Of a stretch of DNA of 64,000 nucleotides, positions 12,326-22,785 are shown one piece after another. The stretch spans positions 57,657 through 121,656 of the forward strand of contig JAMFTG010000586.1 in assembly GCA_023974075.1 (NCBI GenBank). The letters are read 5' to 3'. Both the position numbers and the translations under genes were made by a program. The DNA comes from Chaenocephalus aceratus. Taxonomy: Eukaryota; Chordata; Actinopteri; Perciformes; Channichthyidae. Every line of letters starts with the position of its first letter. The stretch's first letter is position 1. The notes under the pieces are model-generated. The model saw only the letters and a program-made list of their open reading frames with translations, ran no database searches and was not told the DNA's origin.

Positions 12326-12687
12326 TTAAAGGTGGGGTATGTCATTTTGAGTGCGCTAGAATGTGAAAATACACAACCGGAAAAAATCTGCCACTTCCTC
12401 ACAGAGCCCCGCCTCCAACACACACGAACGAGCACATGACCAATGAGGGCACGAGATAAGTGTGTGCCCCGATGGAAGGCTGACAGGCAGGTAGGCCAGT
12501 CCAATTACTTTAGCCGGCTCAGATGATTGGTCGTGCTTTTTACAGCGCCACGGCTTCCACAGACGACATTTTGTTATGTATTTATTGTCAAAGCATTTCA
12601 TGTATTAATTGCTATCGGGATGTTAAGAGCCTTCCATGGAATATAACAACAAGTGTTTCTGAAGTAAACTACATACCCCACCTTTAA
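12326..12687. mobile_element. TTAA-flanked MITE family A, copy 1
   Basis: Bounded by TTAA at both ends with inverted ends TTAAAGGTGGGGTATGT / ...CATACCCCACCTTTAA. About 362 bp and no transposase. Internal landmarks shared with copies at 50226-50590 and 56934-57300 include TGACAGGCAGGTAGGCC, the ACGAACG/ACATGACCAATGAGG block and TCCATGGAATATAACAA. Orientation is opposite to the other two copies. TTAA at every boundary supports a TTAA-targeting superfamily. Confidence 0.8.
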
Positions 12688-12688
12688 G

Positions 12689-13008
12689 TACCGTACTTTT
12701 CGGACTATAAAGCGCACCTGCATATAAGCCGCAGCAGCTAAATTGTCCGTCTGTCTTGCTCTCGTTCTGTCTCTCGGTTCCACTTTCACTTTGGCGCGCT
12801 ACCTGTCTCACTCTTTTCCGGCCTCCAGCTTTTCCTGCTGGAGCCCGCCGCTTAAAGGTGGCGGGCGCGGACCGGTCATAGAGCACATAGGGTTAAAGGT
12901 GGTTAATTTGACCTGTAAAACCCATAGATGTAGGAGGTCCCCTAGTGGCCGTTAGCTGTACAAAAAAAGGGGGAAAAAGTTGCGGCTTATAGTCCGAAAA
13001 GTACGGTA
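12689..13008. mobile_element. TA-flanked MITE family B, copy 1
   Basis: Inverted ends TACCGTACTTTTCGGAC and GTCCGAAAAGTACGGTA, about 316 bp between TA dinucleotides (12689-12690 and 13007-13008). Second copy at 52768-53072 in the opposite orientation. TA duplication suggests a Tc1/mariner-type mobiliser, which is inference. An open frame of 70 codons (12743-12955, plus) is also open in the other copy. It starts one base after the TTAA element ending at 12687. Confidence 0.8.
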
Positions 13009-14189
13009 CTTCAAAAAGTTAACTTTACACACCTAATTTGTACCATAATGATCTATTGTAATGTGTCGGTGTTTGTTATATCTTAGATATTTTAAACCCT
13101 AACGCCAAACTAGGGTTAGATTACATACTTGTTCAGTGTATTTGGTTTACTGTAATGGTTTGCTTATAAGTGTTGCTGTATCATACATGAAATCCCCCAA
13201 ATGATTGTATTTTCAAACCTTTGTGAATGAAATGAAAGCAATGGAGTAACATGGCACAAGCTGTAAGATCTTTCCCCTTGGGGCTGGGATCAGAGAAGCT
13301 CCCTCCGGTCATTTTGGGCTCTAATAAAAGAAGAAATGAGAGTAACGGTGAGTGTCCTTTTTCTATAGCTTTCGATGAAATATGTTAAATCAAATCTGTT
13401 AGTAAAATACAGTTTTAGTTTAGTTTAGTTTAGTTTATTTATTTATTTCCGAGCGTGTAAAACCAAAGAAAATACAAATGAAACAAAAGATGATACAGAC
13501 ATGATACAGTACTATACAAATGAATGCAATAACTAAACGAAATATTTAAATAATAATTGAATAATCTGTAGTATCATTGTCTGATCAGTGTAAACGCCCT
13601 CTGTCTAATGTCTGAGCCCCTATTCTCAAGCTTGGCGTGTCCCATGTATCCATTGGTTCACCTTTTGTTTTAAACGCGTTGTGAATGAATACATGGAGTA
13701 ATGTTCAGAGATGAGATATGCCAAACTTTCCTCTCGTTGCAGAAAATATGCTGCTGAATCCGACTCGTGCACTAATGACTAAGAAATTCCTCTAAAGGAC
13801 ATCTGCGGTTCCATAACCATAAAAACATTTTGCTTCTGATTAATGTGGTATTCTAAGGCTCATGGCTCTCCTTAGCAGACCACCAGACGAGATGTTCAAT
13901 CAAGTATGCATGACTTGACCTTAATGGATTCTTCACTGGGAGGCTTGCGTTGGTTATTAGGGAACCAGCTCATGTGGAACAACCTTGTCCCCTTGGGAGC
14001 TGAATTACACCAGTTCAGAGGAAAGCCACATTATGGCAGGAGGAGGAAAGAGGAAAGCACCGTTTCCTCTTGGCTCGCATACATCTTTCAGTTTGAAATG
14101 TGCCGACTGTGTGAAAGAAAATGTTCCATCTGCTGCTTGATTACCAATTCCCCATCGCTTCCTGTTTGCTTTACAGTCAGTGCTGCTGG
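13009..14189. other. Mostly unannotated; possible retrotransposon tail at 13417-13560
   Basis: 13417-13447 holds (TTTAG)n then (TTTA)n, leading into A-rich sequence. This could be the inverted tail of a non-LTR element. The rest is unique. The 149-codon plus frame at 13906-14355 has no recognisable domain and crosses into transposon-like sequence after 14200. Confidence 0.35.
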
Positions 14190-14300
14190 CCTTTTGCCTC
14201 GAACGCAGGCTTGGGAAGTAACCGATTACATGGTAACGAGTAACGATACAAAACAACTGTATTCCCTTTCAGATGTAATCAGATTACTACCAGCCAGCAG
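14190..14300. mobile_element. Decayed hAT-like terminal sequence
   Basis: GGGAAGTAACCGATTACATGGTAACGAGTAACG-type text with repeated GTAAC/GATTAC words, similar in style to the ends of the hAT-like element at 24773-25772. Only one end is visible, with no TSD. Confidence 0.3.
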
Positions 14301-14444
14301 GAATACAATGTTAGTAAACACCTACAGATATCACATAGTGTGTGTTGTAAAATGATCAGATGTTCTCTCTTCTCTGTAAGCTGTTCTGTTCTGTATATAA
14401 TACTTTGAGAGTGAATCAATACGCGCCTGAACCTGCTTCGTTTG

Positions 14445-14840
14445 TGTCAGGATTCTCATGTTTTGTCACGTTTGTAGTTTTGTATGTCTGGTTATGGGTA
14501 TTTTCCTCCCTGTATATTGTCTGGTCTCTTTTCCCTGTGTTTTCATGTCTGTCGTTAGTTTCCCTGGTGTGTCTAATTTCCTGATTGTGTTCACCTGTCA
14601 CTCCTTGTGTTTCTCCTGTGCTCATCAGCGTCAGCCCCGCCCCTGATTGCTCCCACCTGTGTCTAGTTACCCTGTGTTTAAATCCCCCTGTCTCCCAGTG
14701 TTCAGTGTCGGTTCGTCTTGTGATTTGGCTTGTCCTCGGTGAGTGTTTCTGTTCTGTCTGTGTATATATAGCCTTGGAATAAAGGAATTATTTTTACTTT
14801 AATCTGCATTTGGGTCCTACCTGCTTCACACACCGTAACA
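14445..14840 (+). mobile_element. Solo LTR of an LTR retrotransposon
   Basis: A 396-bp unit beginning TGTCAGGATT and ending CCGTAACA, flanked by an exact 5-bp duplication GTTTG (14440-14444 and 14841-14845). It contains a TATA-like TATATATAG at 14763-14771 and a poly(A) signal AATAAAG at 14779-14785, in the right order for an R/U5 boundary. There is no internal retroviral coding sequence. Insertion is confirmed by an unoccupied paralogous site at about 15720-15745. Superfamily undetermined. Confidence 0.9.
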
Positions 14841-16255
14841 GTTTGTTTCCTTCTAATTCCTGACTTTTTTCATAATTCTACCTTTGTTTTGTTGACAGTT
14901 TTTCCTTTTTAACATATTTGAAAATAATTTTCAAAATTCTATTTCTTTTTAACAAAAATCTCAATTTATTCAAAAAAACTTTGTACTTTTTCTCAAATCT
15001 AATCAAAATTCCTGACTTTTCATAATTCTATCTACTATTTAATTCTAACTACCTTTTTAAACTTTTTTGACTTTTTCTCAAAAAACTCACTTTTGGAAAA
15101 TCCCTGACTTTCAAAATTATTTGAACAATTCTATTTCTTTTTAACAAAAATCTCAATTTGTATTTTCTCAAACAACTCAAATCTCACTTTTTTTCAACAA
15201 ATCTCACTTTTTTCAAATTCCTGACTTTTTTCATAATTCTAAACCTTTTTTTGTTGACATTTTTTCCTTTTTTTCTCAAAAATCTCACTTTTGGAAATTC
15301 CTGACTTTCAACATATTGAAAATAATTTTCAAAATTCATTTCTTTTTAACAAAAATCTCAATTTATTGAAAAAAACTTTGTACTTTTTCTCAAAAATCAA
15401 ATCAAAATCCTGACTTTTTTTCATAATTCTACCTTTTTTTGTTGACATTTTTTTCCTTTTTCCTCAAAAATCTCACTTTGGAAAATCCCTGACTTTCAAA
15501 ATTATTTGAACAATTCTATTTCTTTTTAACAAAAATCTCAATTTGTATTTATTCTCAAAAAACTCAAATCTCACTTTTTTTCAAATTCCTGACTTTTTAC
15601 ATAATTCTTACTTTTTTTTTTCAAAACTCTCACTTTGGATCAGCTGTTCTCTCTTCTCTGTGAGCTGAACTGTCCTCTTTTCAAATACTTTAAGTGTGAA
15701 TATACGCCCACTGCCTGAACCTGCTTCGTTTTTTTCCTTCTAATTCCTGACTTTTTTCATAATCTACCTTTTTTTGTTGACATTTATTACTTTTTCTCAA
15801 AATCTCACTTTGGAAAATCCCTGACTTTCAACATATTTGAAAATAATTTTCAAAATTCTATTTCTTTTTAACAAAAAATCTCAATTTATTGAAAAAAACT
15901 TTGTACTTTTTCTCAAAAATCAAATCAAAATTCCTGACTTTTTCATAATTCTACTTTTTTTAACTTTTTCTCCAAAAACTCACTTTTGGACAATTCCTGA
16001 CTTTCAACATATTTGAAAATTATTTTAAAAATTCTATTTCTTTTTAACAAAAATCTCAATTTGTATTTATTCTCAAACAACTCACTTTTTTTCAACAAAT
16101 CTCACTTTTTTTCAAATTCCTGACTTTTTACATAATTCTTACTTTTTTTTTCAAAACTCTCACTTTTGGATCAGCTGTTCTCTCTTCGCTGTGAGCTGAA
16201 CTGTCTTCTTTTCAAATACTTTAAGTGTGAATACGCCTACTGCCTGAATCTGCTT
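14841..16255. repeat. T-rich tandem repeat block, period about 190 bp and larger
   Basis: Recurring modules TTCCTGACTTTTTTCAT, GTTGACATTTTTTCC, TCTTTTTAACAAAAATCTC and AAAACTCACTTTTGG, spaced about 175-205 bp apart with some larger steps. A module GATCAGCTGTTCTCTCTTC...GAACCTGCTTCG occurs at about 14357, 15638 and 16170, giving a higher-order arrangement. The first such module carries the solo LTR. No coding potential; strong pyrimidine strand bias. Confidence 0.85.
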
Positions 16256-17046
16256 CATGGTTTTCACGTTCTTTGTTTCACTTGTTCTGTTTTTAATTCA
16301 GCAGGTGAACTATATGTTCAGAAAATAGTGTGTGTGTGTTAAACTGAAACTGAGCATATCCTGTCAGCTCAGATTTGATTTCTGCTTCTTTAGTATGTGC
16401 TCATGTGTGCCTGAAATTGCGTAATGAAAGGCAGGTGTTATAAAATAAATATCTCGGTTTATTCTTTCACTCGATATCTCCTACATTAAAATCCACTCCT
16501 CGTTTTATACAATTATACAAATGTGCTCATGATTGGTCTAATGTACCCACGCATAAGCTGTGTGCATGTTCTGAAGTTGCTGTCGGAAGTTAAACGGCGG
16601 CATTGTGCGTCTGGTAGCGATGACCGTGATTGCGGCCCCCGACCAGAAGCCTTGATCATCAAGCTCTGTTTATCCCCATTCCACTTCGCACACATCGGTA
16701 AATAAACAAACAAAACGGCCCGCGGTTGAATTAATTGTCTCCTCCAGCTGTGTACTCTAATTGGGATAATAAGCTGAAAGGTTATCAGCACTCCACGAGG
16801 CATTGTTCAAGCACCTAGCTCCATCTCCCCTCCCCCCTTTTATTCTGCACTGAGAGGGTCTGTGCTGCAAAGCGGGGATGACACAACATCTCCACTTATG
16901 TGTACGTTCATGGAGTTCAACCTTAAGAGGGAGAGATAAGGATACACACTAGATGTTTAGGTTGCTTTGAGGTGGGAGAGTCGCCTGCATCCTTTTGAAA
17001 AGTGTGGATCAAATAGAACCGCATGTTTATTCAACACTATATAGGA
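16256..17046. other. Unannotated sequence
   Basis: Unique sequence. Opposite-strand frames at 16513-16803 and 16523-16705 overlap and show no domain. Confidence 0.5.
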
Positions 17047-19484
17047 ACACTTGGTGCTATTAGGAAACACCTCTATCGCCTCCTTTAGGACACACTGGAC
17101 CTTCCTCTATCACCTCTTTTAGGACACACTGGACCTTCCTCTCTCACCTCTTTTAGGACACACTGGGCCTTCCTCTATCACCTCCTTTAGGACACACTGG
17201 ACCTTCCTCTATCACCTCCTTTAGGACACACTGGACCTTCTCTCTCACCTCCTTTAGGACACACTGGGCCTTCCTCTATCACCTCCTTTAGGACACACTG
17301 GACCTTCCTCTCCTCACCTCCTTTAGGACACACTGGGCCTTCCTCTATCGCCTCTTTAGGACAACACTGGACCTTCCTCTCTCACCTCCGTTAGGACACA
17401 CTGGGCCTTCCTCTATCACCTCCTTTAGGACACACTGGACCTTCCTCTCTCACCTCCTTTAGGACACACTGGAACCTTCCTCTATCACCTCCTTTAGGAC
17501 ACACTGGGGCTTCCTTTATCACCTCCTTTAGGACACACTGGGGCCTTCCTTTATACACCTCCTTTAGGAAACACTGGACCTTCCTCTATCACCTCCTTTA
17601 GGACACACTGGACCTTCCTCTATCACCTCCTTTAGGACACACTGGACCTTCCTTTATCACCTCCTTTAGTTAGGACAACACTGGACCTTCCTTTATCACC
17701 TCCTGTTAGGACACACTGGGACCTTCCTTTATCACCTCCTTTAGTTAGGACACACTGGACCTTCCTTTATCACCTCCTTTAGGAAACACTGGACCTTCCT
17801 CCTACTTTAGGAAACACTGAACCTTCCTTTATCACCTCCTTTAGGAAACACTGGACCTTCCTCCTACTTAGGAAACACTGGACCTTCCTTATCACCTCCT
17901 TTAGGACACACTGGACCTTCCTTTATCACCTCCTTTAGGAAACACTGGACCTTCCTTTATCACCTCCTTTAGAACACACTGGACCTTCCTTTATCACATC
18001 CTTTAGGAAACACTGGACCTTCCTCTATCACCTCCTTTAGGAAACACTAGACCTTCCTCTATCACCTCCTTTAGGAACACTGGACCTTCCTCTATCACCC
18101 TTTTAGAAACACTGGACCTTCCTTTATCACCTCCTTTAGGAAACACTGGACCTTCCTTTATCACCTCCTTTAGGAAACACTGGACCTTCCTTTATCACCT
18201 CCTTTAGGAAACACTGGACCTTCCTCTATCACCTCCTTTAGGAAACACTGGACCTTCCTTTATCACCTCCTTTAGGAAACACTGGACCTTCCTTTATCAC
18301 CTCCTTTAGGACACACTGGACCTTCCTTTATCACCTCCTTTAGGACACACTGGAACTTCCTCTATCACCTCCTTTAGGAAACACTGGACCTTCCTTTATC
18401 ACCTCCTTTAGGAAACACTGGACCTTCCTCTATCACCTCCATTAGGAACACTGGACATCCTCTATCACCTCCTTTAGGACACACTGGACCTTCCTTTATC
18501 ACCTCCTTTTAGGACACACTGGACTTCCTCTATCACCTCCTTTAGGAAACACTGGACCTTCCTCTATCACCTCTTTTAGAAAACACTGGACCTCTCCTCC
18601 TATCACCTCCTTTAGGACACACTGGACCTTCCTCTATCACCTCTTTAGAAAACACTGGACCTTCCTATCACCTCCTTTAGGACACACTGGACCTTCCTTT
18701 ATCACCTCCTTTAGGAACACTGGACCTTCCTTTATCACCTCCTTTAGGACACTGGAACTTCCTCTATCACCTCCTTTAGGAAACACTGGACCTTCCTTTA
18801 TCACCTCCTTTAGGAAACACTGGACCTTCCTCTATCACCTCCTTTAGGAAACACTGGACCTTCCTTTATCACCTCCTTTAGGACACTGGACCTTCCTTTA
18901 TCACCTCCTTTAGGACACACTGGACCTTCCTTTATCACCTCCTTTAGGACACACTGGACCTTCCTTTATCACCTCCTTTAGGACACACTGGACCTTCCTT
19001 TATCACCTCCTTTAGGACACACTGGACCTTCCTTTATCACCTCCTTTAGGAACACTGGACCTTCCTTTATAACCTCCTTTAGGACACACTGGAACTTCCT
19101 CTATCACCTCCTTAGGAAACACTGGAACTTCCTCTATCACCTCCTTTAGGACACACTGGACCTTCCTTTATCACCTCCTTTAGGACACACTGGACCTTCC
19201 TTTATCACCTCCTTTAGGACACACTGGACCTTCCTTTATCACCTCCTTTAGGAAACACTGGACCTTCCTCTATCACCTCCTTTAGGAAACACTGGACCTT
19301 CCTTTATCACCTCCTTTAGGAAACACTGGACCTTCCTTTATACCTACTCCTTTAGGAAACACTGGACCTTCCTCTATCACCTCCTTTAGGAAACACTGGA
19401 CCTTCCTTTATCATCACCTCCTTTAGGAAACACTGGACCTTCCTTTATAACCTCCTTTAGGACACACTGGACCTCCTTTTAGGA
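17047..19484. repeat. Large 34-bp minisatellite
   Basis: About 70 head-to-tail copies over 2.4 kb of a 34-bp unit combining GGACCTTCCTTTATCACC and TCCTTTAGGAAACACT. The left third is dominated by GGACACACT and CTCTATC variants with some GGGCC. The middle and right have more GGAAACACT and CTTTATC. Scattered units carry 1-4 bp indels. No transposon ends flank it. Confidence 0.97.
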
Positions 19485-19913
19485 AAGGAAAGGTTGTAAT
19501 GATGTCCCATAATTCCTTGCAGCAACATTTACCGTGACCCAACATTTGGCCGTTCACGGAAACAAGCGATCGTAAGAGTTATCGTGTTACGGCGCTCAAA
19601 ATGTATCGAATCAAACATCGAACGATTGCTGAAATATTCATAATGAAATTGGTACTAATGATGTATTACTGCATTTCCTATCAGTTAAGGGGTTTGAATG
19701 AGTCAGGCCCCAAAACCCTAACACTACCCATAATGCAAACATTGGCCTTGGTTACGTGTCTTTTCAATGCAAATGTTGTCGTCTGATTAAATGTGAATTA
19801 ACGGTCAAACCTGTATTCTCTGAAATCGGCTCGTGTTCGCATTTGGATCCAATCAGACTATTCTTAGGTTTCCTGGTTTGCTTTGAGTACGGAGCTCGGA
19901 GAATGTACCACTC
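19485..19913. other. Unannotated sequence
   Basis: Unique, about 40% GC, with no recognised gene. Short frames at 19601-19786 and 19756-19941 carry no domain. Confidence 0.5.
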
Positions 19914-20339
19914 TTACGGTACGTCCACACAGCAGCTTTAGACGAATCTTCCACCGCTTCTCTGCCCGTTGACTTTGAATGGGGATGACGTCACTTTGCC
20001 TCGCTTTTCGCCGAACTGCATTGTGGGGGAGCGAAGCGAAGATTTCCAGGATTCCAAAGTTGAGCAATGTTCAACTTTTGACGCTGAGCTGGAAGCGTCA
20101 GCCAATCAAACAAGTTTATGCAAATCTGACAGTAGAAGCGCTAGCCAATCAAACCGTGTGTAAGCAGGGAGAGCCAGACCGCAGTTCATTTCCTCATATT
20201 CCAAACGAGAAGTTACGGTAGCAAATCACCCGTTCTTTACGACCAGAACTATTAACGGGATACACACCGGAGGAACCAGCATGGAGGGAGGTGGCAGAGG
20301 CAGTGGGTGAAACTGGTAGGCTTTCGCCTGTTTGGGGAG

Positions 20340-20370
<31 letters not shown>
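20340..20370. repeat. (TA)n microsatellite
   Basis: About 30 bp of TA dinucleotides inside the Harbinger-like element. Confidence 0.95.
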
Positions 20371-20371
<1 letters not shown>

Positions 20372-20448
20372 CTCGCATAAAATCCCCGCGGTTTTTTTGC
20401 TTTGTATGTCGGGGGCGGGAGATTCATCTGATTGGTTGTTGGTCGCAT

Positions 20449-20562
20449 TGCTCGCAAAAAATCCCCAAGCTGTCAGACACGCCAGACAAATACATCAGTA
20501 CCTGAGGAAACACTGACAATATTAGAGTGGAGGTCCTTGCAAGAACTTGGCTGCGGAGAGTT
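20449..20562. repeat. Direct repeat, deleted copy
   Basis: Contains CAAAAAATCCCCAAGCTGTC followed directly by AATACATCA...CCTGAGGAAACAC and GAGTGGAGGTCCTTGC. In the second copy the same two blocks (20877-20910 and 21070-21147) are separated by about 160 bp that include the transposon's right end and flanking DNA. This copy therefore looks like a duplicate with an internal deletion. Confidence 0.7.
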
Positions 20563-21069
20563 TCATGCTCTCTATGTTACAGCTACTTGACGGGCATCGC
20601 CAGGAAGACCCTCCGCTTTACAAAACAAAATGTGACTACACGTAAGTATGATAGAGAATTGTGAAATGTTACCTGAAGCCAGCTATTCCCCTACAACATA
20701 CCTACGCCGGTGGCGGAAGCAAAACACGGCAAAAACGGAAGTGGGTAGGTCTGGGCACCAGCAAACAAGAGGCCGCCAGCTAGAAGCCTCTGCTCCTTTA
20801 TAGGGGGCCCCCTGGCGGTGATAGGCTAAAAAAGAATATGCCTTACAACACTAGTTACTGCTCATCCTGCTACACTCGCAAAAAATCCCCAAGCTGTCAG
20901 ACACGCCCAGCTCCAAGATTTTCAAGATTTTTGAAAAGCTGCTGTGTGGACGTACCGTGAGGCCTAGTGTCATTTTCCAAACACGGGATTTCCTCAACCA
21001 AACAAGAGAAAGAAGAGAAGAGAAGAGAAGCACTGCGGTGTAGAAACATGGCACAAGCTACCTGAAGAG

Positions 21070-21147
21070 CAGATAAATACATCAATACCTGAGGAAACAG
21101 ACAATATTAGAGTGGAGGTCCTTGCAAGAACTTGGCTGCGGTTCTGA
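21070..21147. repeat. Direct repeat outside the Harbinger-like element, second copy
   Basis: Near-identical to 20485-20562 (AATATTAGAGTGGAGGTCC, AAGAACTTGGCTGCGG). It lies about 110 bp beyond the transposon's right terminus. Confidence 0.75.
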
Positions 21148-22716
21148 AGAAATGTAAGCATTTAAAAACAACACAAAGGACTGCTCAAGACTCCAAATAA
21201 AAAGAAAGATAACATCTTGGCGTACATTTACCTGACTTGAGATTGCATTCGAGTTTCCATCTTGCACATGTGATCGCTTTGAAAAGGCGAGTGACACCAC
21301 GGCCATTGATGGGAACAACACTCATTATGGGATGATGTCGTAACACTGGTTTTCTGTTCAATGTACGAGGGTTAGTTTTGACATGTGTCGACCGTGTTCG
21401 CCGTGTCTCGTGAATAGCATTTGACGGCGTATGTGTGTGATGAATAGATGCCAACATGATAATGGACCACCCAGAATGAGGTACATCCCTTGTGAACATA
21501 ACCCCAGTTGCAGTCCACACAGATCAGAGACCTGTAATGATGCCCTGCAACGGAGCCAATGCATGCAAATCAGCCTCATTATTACAACTGACAGTGGGCT
21601 CATCTCGTCATCACGTATTCAGCAAGAGGCAATGTTCCAAGGCGTCCCCAGATGCTTCAGTCCAGCCACGCTCAAAGAGATACCACCAAGTCATAGGTGG
21701 AAGGAAAGGATATAAAGTACGGGGTCTTGGTCTCATATCCCTTTGACAAAAAGTGACAAAGGAAAATACATGTTTTCCACAGATACTTCTGAAGAAGGAT
21801 GACAAAACAACCGAACCCGGCTTTTATCGATCCATTTATTCCACTTTAACGTCACCCCGCACTTTTAAGGGTCACTTAGGTTGCCTTAAAAGTGGCGATT
21901 AACACGCTCGCAGAGACAGGGTCCTCGTGTGAGAGAGGCACCACTTGATACAAAGAGCTTTCGTGCTCTGATCCTGAAACGAAACAAACATCACGCAGAG
22001 TTAAATTACAATGTGTCTAGATAACATATCCCTCTTGTTTGAAATGCATACACGCAGCGTGGACCAAGTGCATGCAGCCTGTTATTACTGAGCAGGACTT
22101 CTATCTACATCCGACCCTGCTGAGCCACTCTTGCACATCTTCTAATTGTCTGTCTGATTTGTATTTTATTGCTTGTTGTTAGAGTGCACTTTTGTGTCCA
22201 TTTTGTGTCAGACTGCTTTGCTTAAAAGCCCTTGATGAATGTGTTGCACTTGACCTGTGCGACCTGCAGCTTCCATCAAAATGGACCACGGTAATGAAAG
22301 TGTCATCAGCTCTGGTTTGTCCAGCTATTCAGCGTCCCATCGAGCCTCTTTGTAGCACACAGAAACAGCAAGGCCGCAGATAGGACATGGCGTTAAAATG
22401 TAAAATATCATCGTTGTCATTGAAAGGAGAAACAGCCGATTGATTTTAGTACGATTTATACATTTTTCGGATCGGTAATCTTGTTTGTTAAACAGAAAAC
22501 AAGCTAGTTGAGAAATGTGGTAATACTTTTTATGAACACAACATGTATAGTGCATTATGACTAAACTAATAAACACATCGTGCTTTCTGATGCATTTTAC
22601 CTACATTCAAACAACCTTATAATATTAAGGGATTTAATTAATGCTAAGTGTCCAATGGAAGTTACGACTATATCAATTATGCAGACCTAAATAATCAGCT
22701 GTTGTAAGTCATCATG
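21148..22716. other. Unannotated sequence
   Basis: Unique sequence without recognised exons. Frames of 60-111 codons at 21185-21805 overlap on both strands and show no domain. 22192-22383 (plus, 63 codons) is cysteine-rich by chance and unsupported. Confidence 0.45.
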
Positions 22717-22785
22717 GTTTGCCCACTGCTCCTAGTACTAGACTCCTGCTACTGGGATGGGTTCAAAGCAGAGAACAAGTGCATG
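22717..22785. mobile_element. Possible retrotransposon remnant
   Basis: GCCCACTGCTCCTAGTAC followed by CTGGGATGGGTTCAAAGC and AGAGAACAAG resembles a common fish interspersed repeat end. Short, with no tail. Confidence 0.3.

Larger units (their letters stand above)
19914..20960. mobile_element. PIF/Harbinger-like nonautonomous transposon, long copy
   Basis: Inverted termini CGGTACGTCCACACAGCAGC and GCTGCTGTGTGGACGTACCG with flanking trinucleotides TTA and TGA, compatible with a decayed 3-bp TWA duplication. Related in end sequence and interior (GTTGAGCAATGTTCAACTTT, GACGTCAC, CCAATCA) to 63314-63649. Interior 1.04 kb with no transposase. It contains a (TA)n tract and a partial duplication (see 20449-20562 and 20875-21147). 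CCAAT boxes and an octamer ATGCAAAT lie at 20099-20150. Confidence 0.7.

Noticed and set aside
13906..14355. 149-codon plus-strand ORF as a possible gene
   Set aside because: Its last third is transposon-like sequence and no domain is visible; no splice or promoter evidence.
1209..19484. Regularly spaced repeats suggesting a CRISPR array
   Set aside because: Units are contiguous without unique spacers, and the genome is clearly eukaryotic.
21185..21805. Cluster of 60-111 codon frames on both strands
   Set aside because: Mutually overlapping on opposite strands without homology; expected by chance in moderate-GC sequence.
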